Below, piece by piece: positions 57,536 through 64,000 of a stretch of 64,000 bases of DNA (positions are counted from its first letter, which is position 1; the number at the start of each line of letters is the position of its first letter). The notes under the pieces were generated by a model, which was given only the letters and a program-made list of their open reading frames with translations, ran no database searches and was not told the DNA's origin. This DNA comes from Peromyscus leucopus (lineage: Eukaryota; Chordata; Mammalia; Rodentia; Cricetidae): assembly GCF_004664715.2 (NCBI RefSeq), contig NC_051068.1, positions 14,458,798 to 14,522,797 on the forward strand. The letters are read 5' to 3'. The translations under genes were made by a program, and so were the position numbers.

Positions 57536-57904
57536 CCTTTAATAGAATTAATAATAGGCCATGGTTCTGAGGTTCCTTTGGGATCAGAGGGAGGCTGGAT
57601 ACAGAATCTCTTTCCAGGCCACAGCAGCAGCAAGTACTCCATGATCTTTGCCCCAAGCATTTCACTAATAAGATGAGTAAAGCTCGTCTTTTACTGGGGA
57701 TGCTTTCTTCTCAAGAAGAAGAAGGGTGGTATGGACCTACTGGTCTGACTCAGGAAGTGGATGGCTCCTGGCTCTAGCTGCCTGCCAGCAGCACTACACA
57801 AGACTACAACAGATGTGCGCATGGTTCCCAAAGCAAATGTGAATTACTAGCAGGTCCTGGCAACTCCACCCTAAGGTATGCACTCAACATAACTGAAAAG
57901 AAAA
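57535..57904. other. no gene seen
   Basis: Single-copy sequence. Confidence 0.5.
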
Positions 57905-57985
57905 GGCCTGGTGCTGGAACTCAGTGCTGGAGCATTTGCCCAGCATGCTCAAGGTCCTGGCACGTGTCCCTTCCCCAACACAAAA
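57905..57985 (+). mobile_element. ID-like SINE
   Basis: 'gctggaactcagtgctggag', 'catttgcccagcatgctcaa' and 'cccttccccaacacaaaaac' match a diverged ID element. Confidence 0.6.
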
Positions 57986-58039
57986 ACTGAAAATAGAACT
58001 TAAACAGATTGATTTCTTTTTCAACATGGATAGCAGTGA

Positions 58040-58440
58040 AAGCCACAGTAGTCAATAATACATAACCCAAACATCCATCAACTGATGAGTGAATACATGC
58101 AGTGTGAGATGCACTGGAATATTATTTAGCCATAAGAAGAACAGCACTCCGATACATGGTACTCATGGGTGAATCTTAAAAATCACTTTGCTCAGTGAAA
58201 TAATCCAAATCCAAAGGAAGAAACACTGTATGATTCCACTCATATGAAATATATAGAACAGATGAAGTCATAGAGATTGAAAGTAGATTAAAGGTTACCA
58301 GGGAAGAGGCGAGAATGAAAGCCTGCTGCTGAGTGGGTCCGAGCTTCCGTTTGGGATAAAGATGACGGTGGGGATTGTAAGACTCAGTGTGATTAGCACC
58401 TGTCAGCTCAGGCTCCGAGCAACCACGCCTGCGTACTGGT
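58040..58440 (+). mobile_element. ancient mammalian L1 (L1M-type) 3' end, sense
   Basis: 'ccaaacatccatcaactgat', 'tggaatattatttagccata', 'gtatgattccactcatatga' and 'aaaggttaccagggaagagg' are hallmark phrases of the old L1 3' end shared across mammals. Strongly decayed; a useful anchor for alignment to other mammals. Confidence 0.8.
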
Positions 58441-58487
58441 GGGTGAGGCACTGGAATTGCTAATTATCTTGGTTGAATCGTATTTGG

Positions 58488-58598
58488 TTTTGTTGTTTGG
58501 GTTAGGGCATTTTTTGTAGCCTATGCTGGCCTGAAACTTGCCTTGTCTTCTTGTCTACATCCCCTGGTACTGGAATTGCAACCTGTGTTCCCACTAAG
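58488..58598 (-). mobile_element. B1-related SINE, antisense
   Basis: 'tttggttttgttgtttgggt', 'tagcctatgctggcctgaaa' and 'cctggtactggaattgcaac' resemble a diverged antisense B1 body. Confidence 0.5.
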
Positions 58599-58636
58599 GC
58601 TGAGTTTCCTGCAATGTGAACACAATATCCAAGAGC

Positions 58637-59032
58637 TCATCACACTGCTCTCATCACACTGCTCTCCACAGACACACAAGTCATCACACTGCTCCCCACA
58701 GACACACTCATCACACTGCTCTCCACAGACACACAAGTCATCACACTGCTCTCCACAGACACACAAGTCATCACACTGCTCTCCACAGACACACAAGTCA
58801 TCACACTGCTCTCCACAGACACACAAGTCATCACACTGCTCTCCACAGACACACAAGTCACCACACTGCTCTCCACAGACACACTCCACAGACACACAAG
58901 TCATCACACTGCTCTCCACAGACACACAAGTCATCACACTGCTCTTCACAGACACACTCCACAGACACACAAGTCATCACACTGCTCTCCACAGACACAC
59001 AAGTCATCACACTGCTCTACCACAGACACATG
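58637..59032 (+). repeat. 30-bp minisatellite, about 12 copies with 27- and 43-bp variants
   Basis: Unit 'tcatcacactgctctccaca' + 'gacacacaag'. Starts at 58651, 58681 (27-base copy lacking aag), 58708, 58738, 58768, 58798, 58828, 58858 (43), 58901, 58931 (43), 58974 and 59004 (partial), after a 14-base partial at 58637. The 43-base copies carry the same extra 'tccacagacacacaag'. Because 30 is a multiple of three, frames stay open on both strands (SSHCSPQTHK, HHTALHRHTS, CGEQCDDLCV), but these 149-174 codon frames are repeat products. Confidence 0.98.
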
Positions 59033-59182
59033 TTGACATTGCTGCCAACTGAAATAGATAAAAATGATTTTGAAGTGGTGAGCACAGCCAATTTTATATA
59101 CCACATATCATATCATGTTACATATGCCAGAAAGAAATAGCAGAAATAGAATAACACGTGTAGTGGATAAAAGACAAGTCAG

Positions 59183-59335
59183 GCTGGGCGGTGGTGACAC
59201 ATGCCTTTAATCCCAGCACTTGGAAGACAGAGGCAGGCAGATCTTTGTGAGTTCAAGGCCAGCCTGGTCTACAGAGCGAGATCCAGGAAAGGCGCAAAGC
59301 TACACAGAGAAACCCTGTCTCAAAAAACAACAACA
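59183..59335 (+). mobile_element. B1 SINE, cricetid-type, with exact target-site duplication
   Basis: 'gctgggcggtggtgacacat', 'gcctttaatcccagcacttg', 'ggccagcctggtctacagag' and 'ggaaaggcgcaaagctacac', with an A/C-rich tail. Perfect 14-base direct repeat 'aaaagacaagtcag' at 59169-59182 and 59336-59349 shows a full-length, fairly young insertion. Confidence 0.97.
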
Positions 59336-59356
59336 AAAAGACAAGTCAGTCCCCAC

Positions 59357-59515
59357 TGGGCTGGAGAAATGGCTCAGCACTGTGGCTCTCGCAGAGGACC
59401 TGGGTTTTTTTGTTTTTTGTTTTCAAAACACCTACTCTGGGATGCTTACAAATGCCTGTAGCTATAGCTCATGGCCACCTGCACTTGCATATACACATAC
59501 ACATAATTTTAATTA
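59357..59515 (+). mobile_element. B3-like SINE with internal T-rich insertion
   Basis: 'gggctggagaaatggctcag', 'ctcgcagaggacctgggttt', then a T/G run (59404-59424) replacing the usual middle, and a tail 'acatacacataattttaatt'. Confidence 0.66.
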
Positions 59516-59644
59516 AATTAAGGATACTATTAAATGACAATATTTAACAAAAATATTCATGTTGTGTTGTTAGATGAGAAGCTGCTATATTGCTATCTCA
59601 ATTAAACAAATGTATATGGTGATTTTTTTTTTTAAAGAACTAGA

Positions 59645-59860
59645 AGGCTGGAGAGAGAAATGTCTTAGTGGTTAAGAGCACCCAGATTTGATTGCTAGCA
59701 CCCACAGGGCAGCTTACAATTGTCTGTAACTCAGTTCCAGGGACCTGACTCTATCTTCTGGCCTCTACAGGTACCAGGCACACATATGATACACAGGCAC
59801 ACATGGAGACAAAGCACTCATACACATAGAGTAAAATAATAATAATAATTTTAAGTATTG
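59645..59860 (+). mobile_element. B3 SINE
   Basis: 'aaggctggagagagaaatgt', 'gattgctagcacccacaggg', 'ctgtaactcagttccaggga', 'gcctctacaggtaccaggca' and an (AAT)4-rich tail. Confidence 0.82.
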
Positions 59861-59924
59861 GATAGAAAGAACTGTACCAAGGAGTTAATGATTCCTTTGA
59901 AGAACTGATTTGTGTTACTTTAAT

Positions 59925-60270
59925 TGTCATGGTTTGGATAAATGTCCAACCTTTAAGGCCTAGTTAGTTAGGGCTTGGTGCTATCAGGCACATGGGGGAG
60001 CCCTTAAGAGGTGGGGCCTAAAGGAAAATCCTCCCACCACAGGGGGACTGGTCCTTGGGGCATACTGCTACTCTGGCTCTTCCTGTTTCTCAGGATTCCT
60101 GGCCATGAGGTGGGCAGTGTTCTATTCCACATGCCCACCTCATGATGAAGGGTTAGAGGCCAATGAGTCATAATCAGAAGCTCCAAAGTTGAGCTGGAAT
60201 CAACCTGTCTTCTTCATAAGTGGTCTTTATGGGTTCACAGGTTACATAATAGAAAACTGACTGACCCACA
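59925..60270 (+). mobile_element. MaLR-type solo LTR, sense
   Basis: Begins 'tgtcatggtttggataaatg', contains 'cccttaagaggtggggccta', 'gtttctcaggattcctggcc' and ends 'gaaaactgactgacccaca' (TG...CA). The order matches MST/MLT1-like mammalian MaLR LTRs. No internal region or second LTR beside it. Confidence 0.68.
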
Positions 60271-60349
60271 TGTATCCAGACTTTCTATGGTAAAACCATG
60301 TAGCTGTGTGTAAATGTAAAGGGAAATAAAAATCATTGTGCTAAGCCTG

Positions 60350-60510
60350 GATCCTGGATTGATGGCTCATACCTATAATCCCATCCCAGCACTGGAGAAG
60401 CTGAGGCAGGAGGATCCTGGCAAGTTTAGTTCAAAGTCATCTGGTCTTTCAGCATCATCCTGGTCTACACAGCATGACCCTCTTTCAAAACCAAAAGCAA
60501 AACAAAGAGA
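60350..60510 (+). mobile_element. diverged B1-type SINE
   Basis: 'ggctcatacctataatccca', 'agcactggagaagctgaggc', 'aggaggatcctggcaagttt' with an A-rich end. Confidence 0.65.
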
Positions 60511-61502
60511 TGTGCTTTTGCTGAAGCCATATTTAGTGGCTGTGGTGGTCATGGAGCATCAGTGGGATTAGAAGTGAGAATTGCATTTCCTGTTCCCACC
60601 TTGTGAGACTAGGGAGACAGAACTAGCCTCCAAAGCTCTCAGATGATGAGGAGGCTGGGAGCCCAGTCCACATCTGGATGCTTTCAGCCTGAGCTGGGCA
60701 ACTGGGCTCAGGTCTAAGGTCATGGTGTGCCTCCTGCTGCTGAGTCCTAGTGAGGCCTGTGGGATACTGTGAGTCAGCCAGGCTAGATGAGTGTGGGAAC
60801 TCACACACTTGCCTCTTAGCTGAGGTTGAGTCGCCACACAGGTGAACTAGAAATGATTCTGCCTACTTGTTGTCATTACACTTTAAACAAAAATAAAAAT
60901 AAAGGACTTTCACCCCAAAACCAACAACAATAAAATAAAATCCATGAGCATATTTAAATTAAACTTATACAAACATGCAAACAGTTAAATCACATTTAAG
61001 TTTACATTTCCTTGTACTGTTATCTCTCAGTACTGGTGAAAGGCAGATCTAAGACTTCCCCACATAACCAAAGCCACAGGCACTCAAGTCCCTTATGGAG
61101 CAGTGTGACTTCTGCATAGAACCCATGTGGCCTCCCACATCCCTTAGAGGTCTTCAGATGACTTATATTAACTAACCCGACATAAACACTACACATGGAG
61201 TTCTTATACTGTGCTGTTTGGAAACTAAGGACTCGGACAAAGCAATACTCAAAGATGAAGAAGTGCAGGCGAGCGCCCCAGGCTTGGGAGGAGGTAGGGC
61301 CTGCAGCAGGCTGTGTCTGCATGTCATGTCGTTCTTGGGGATTTAGTATAGTACTCAGTGTGTGGCAAACCAAGGTTTACTTTTGAGATGTTTCTGGAAA
61401 TTTTTAAAGTATTTTCAACCTGCAGTTAACTAAATACAAGATACAGAACTACAGATATAAATGACCAACTATCTCCTCCATTTAAAAAAAAAAAAGTCAC
61501 AA
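60511..61502. other. single-copy DNA, no gene seen
   Basis: Minus frames of 89 (60568-60837) and 117 codons (61020-61373) show no domain. The middle (60880-61010) is AT-rich. Confidence 0.5.
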
Positions 61503-61893
61503 TGTCCTTGGTTCATTTCTGTTTCAGTGATAAAATACCCTGACATAAGCAATTAGTGCAAAAGGGTTTATTTCAGCTCACAGTTCCAGGTTACAGCCCA
61601 TCCTATTAGGGATGTCAATGCAGAGACTTGAAGCAGCTGGTCACATCGCAAGTGCAGTGGGGAGCAGAGAGAATGTGAATACACACACACTTAGTGTTTG
61701 GCTGGTCTCTGCTCCTGTTCAGTCCAGGGCCCCAAACCAGGGAATGGTGCTGCCAGCTTTCAGGCTGCCTCTTCCCACAGCAATCAACACAATTCTTCAA
61801 AGACATGCCAAAGGCCAACCAGATCTACACAATCCCTCAAGTGAGACTCTTCTTGCGCCATTCTAGACTGTATTAAGTTGGCAAACTAACCTC
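61503..61893 (-). mobile_element. probable MaLR-type LTR, antisense
   Basis: 'tttcagtgataaaataccct', 'gggtttatttcagctcacag', 'cagctggtcacatcgcaagt' and 'aagttggcaaacta' follow the antisense order of rodent MaLR-like LTRs. Diverged; family uncertain. Confidence 0.5.
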
Positions 61894-62737
61894 CATATAT
61901 GACTATCAGAGATATGTGACAGAATTGTAAGCCTCTTGGGATAAAGGCACATTTCTTGCTTCCACAGATCTCATTTTCTTAATTATAAAAAGCGATATCT
62001 GTCTAGTTGAAGCAATTTAGAAAATATAGAATGCATCCTCTAATAGACAGAAACATTTAGTATGCCCTGCACAGAGAGATTCTGTTGTAACACTGCAAAA
62101 TCCATTCTTCCAGACTTTGTCTTGCTGCATCTGTCCTGTATTTACAAATAGTATGCTGTAGCTAATAGTTTCTAACACATTTACTTAACTAGTGTTTGGG
62201 GGACTGTCATATAAAAAAGAAGTCAGATTGGTAAATAAAAAACAGAATCTTGCTATTATCTGAATATGTGAATCATTGGTGGCGTCCACAGAGGAGCGTC
62301 TTTTTACGATTGTTGACCACTTAAATCATCTTTTAGACACTTCCTATTCTTACCTTTTGTTTGTTTTCATTTGCTACGCTAACCTTTTTAAAATATGGTT
62401 TGTTTAAGTTTAGTAGACTAAGAACATTCCATGAAAGTCCTTTTCTCACACTTTCTATCTCCCAAATCTAAGGAGATTGGTGAGTGGAACGTTTCTTCCT
62501 GCATAGCCTGTGGTGAAATCAAGCTCAGAGGCTCCCTTGCTTAAAATCACGTGAGAGTTGTATTATTTCTCCTTGCTGTCTTTCATGTCACATACTGGAT
62601 GCGATCATTTCAGAATTTGAAGAGATAAAAATAGCCCAAGCCTCACATAAGAAATGTATAGGAATTAGTGCTACTCATCATTAACAAAAGAGATGGATTT
62701 GGGACAGAGCAGGAGGCAAAGTTGAAGAGGGAGAATT
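61894..62737. other. no gene seen
   Basis: AT-rich sequence between two same-family antisense LTR-like repeats. No retroviral-type motif or long frame is visible. Confidence 0.5.
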
Positions 62738-63068
62738 TGTATTAGTCACGTGTCCTGCTACGACAGACAACCTGACAACTTCAACTTAATAATAAACTTA
62801 AGGGGATGGTCCACCCTGACAGGGATGTCTTGGCAGCCAGGCATGAGGCAGCTGGTCACATTGCATCGAGTGGGGAAGCAGAGGTGGATGTCGTCGCTTG
62901 GCTCACTTATCCAGACCAGGACCCCAGCCCATGGGATGGTATCACTCATATTTACCATGGGTCTTCCCAGCCCAGTTAACCTAATCTAAAAAGCCTACCA
63001 CAGACACACCCAGGTGTTTGTTTCCATGGTGATTCTAAAATCTGTCACACTGACAATCAAGATTAACA
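62738..63068 (-). mobile_element. probable MaLR-type LTR, antisense, second copy
   Basis: 'ggcatgaggcagctggtcac', 'ggaccccagcccatgggatg', 'tcttcccagcccagttaacc' and 'cacactgacaatcaagatta' share the order of 61503-61893 but are clearly diverged from it. Confidence 0.5.
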
Positions 63069-63220
63069 CTCTAAGAACTTAAACTGAGCGGTGTGGCTTC
63101 AGAAAGGTCCTTTGAAAGCTGTGCATGAGTTAAGCAACAGGTTGTTCTTCCATGACATCCTTGCCTTCCAAAAGCAGCAAGAGTTGGAGTGAAGACTGGG
63201 TAATTTTTGTTATATTTTAT

Positions 63221-63385
63221 TTGCTCAGTGTGTGTGTGTGTGTGCGCACTGTAGTGTACAGGTGAGGTCAGAGGACAGCTTGCCAGAGTCAATTTTCTCC
63301 TACCATGAAGATCCAGGGATCAAACTCCAGCTCTCAGGCTTGGCAGAGAGTGCCATTACCCACTGAACCTTCTCACCTGCCTGAG
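63221..63385 (-). mobile_element. tRNA-derived SINE, antisense, with short (TG)n
   Basis: TG run at 63229-63243, then 'gaggtcagaggacagcttgc', 'agagtcaattttctcctacc', 'gggatcaaactccagctctc' and 'cactgaaccttctcacctgc'. Confidence 0.75.
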
Positions 63386-64000
63386 ATTGACATTTTGTGT
63401 GTGTGTCACCTGTGGCTGGACACACCTGGGTTCTTAAAAGTAGGGGTGATCATGGACTCCCGCACTGGTCCCTCTGCTCACACAGAGCATGCAGGGGACT
63501 ACCATGTTCAGTCTCACACCAGAGGTAGAGTGTCTGAGTACCAAGCCATGCCACTTGAAGGACATGTCCTACTATGTTTTCATGCAGAAATTAGATAACA
63601 TGGTGTTTTACCCATGCATTTGCAGCACTAATGTGTTAGGAATACTCATGTAAAAGCGAAACAAGTTTGAATAATCTGGTATAAGCATTTTTAACAAGCA
63701 GAGAGGCTTAAAATCTGAAAGGGCCTGGGCTCTGACCAACCTCTGGCAAGCGTTTATCATGGATTATCAGATTGGAAATGCTGAAAATCCCCTTGTGGGG
63801 TGTGTTGATTTGCAGGTTTTTACCTGGACATGTAATGGAGCAATGCTGTTTCTGGCCTGCTAGATGTGATTATGGGCCCACCCAGGGGAGATTGTATTAA
63901 TACCAAAATGACTTGGCTTTTCATTAATCAATTACTGGCTTCTTTATTTAAGGGATGCAGGGAGTGGGTAACAGTGGAAAATCTATTCGGCTTTTGGGTG
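63386..64000. other. no gene seen
   Basis: Single-copy sequence to the window end; a 97-codon plus frame starting in the SINE is domain-free. Confidence 0.5.

Noticed and set aside
61503..63068. two same-orientation LTR-like repeats taken as flanks of one provirus
   Set aside because: The copies are strongly diverged from each other and the 0.85 kb between them has no retroviral motif, so two independent insertions are more likely.

Overview
The window looks like non-coding nuclear DNA from a muroid rodent, most probably a cricetid (hamster, vole or deer-mouse group). It carries rodent SINEs (B1, B2, B3, B4/ID-type), rodent L1 (Lx-type) 3' UTRs and a rodent URR1 hAT transposon. The younger B1 copies at 31.85, 50.06 and 59.18 kb share the 3'-half variant 'ggaaaggcgcaaagctac', which I associate from memory with cricetids rather than mouse or rat. 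The L1 3' UTR at 4.1-5.2 and 38.2-38.9 kb also fits a cricetid. Genus cannot be decided.

No protein-coding gene, RNA gene, CpG island or CRISPR-like structure can be supported. The open reading frames present are short and lack recognisable domains, or fall in repeats: microsatellites, minisatellites, SINE shadows and a decayed L1 ORF2 fragment. The window is either intergenic or lies within a long intron. One weak splice-bounded candidate exon (41,349-41,496) and several repeat-free blocks with a conserved-enhancer look are the only hints of function.

Layout: 0-5.2 kb holds SINEs and L1 3' ends, including a head-to-head inverted L1 pair. 5.2-17 kb is mostly single-copy with microsatellites. 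17-31 kb is repeat-dense: L1 pieces, a URR1 transposon, a probable LTR split into a SINE, TG-rich tracts, a twin-primed L1 at 26.6-28.0 kb and a cluster of three Lx 3' UTRs at 28.2-30.1 kb. 31-45 kb is mostly single-copy, with an 11-copy 43-bp minisatellite at 34.4 kb and an L1 3' UTR at 38.2 kb. 45.6-47.7 kb is a minus-strand LTR plus an RMER1-like body; a second LTR of the same family lies at 51.1 kb on the plus strand. 53-60 kb is a SINE-rich stretch with a 30-bp minisatellite, and 59.9-63.1 kb has three MaLR-like LTRs.

The genes do not 'work together' here because none are visible. The structure worth reading is the record of retrotransposition: target-site duplications, 5' inversion, nesting and tandem-repeat growth. 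Repeat family names are from memory of consensus sequences; boundaries are approximate, usually within 10-30 bp, unless a target-site duplication fixes them.
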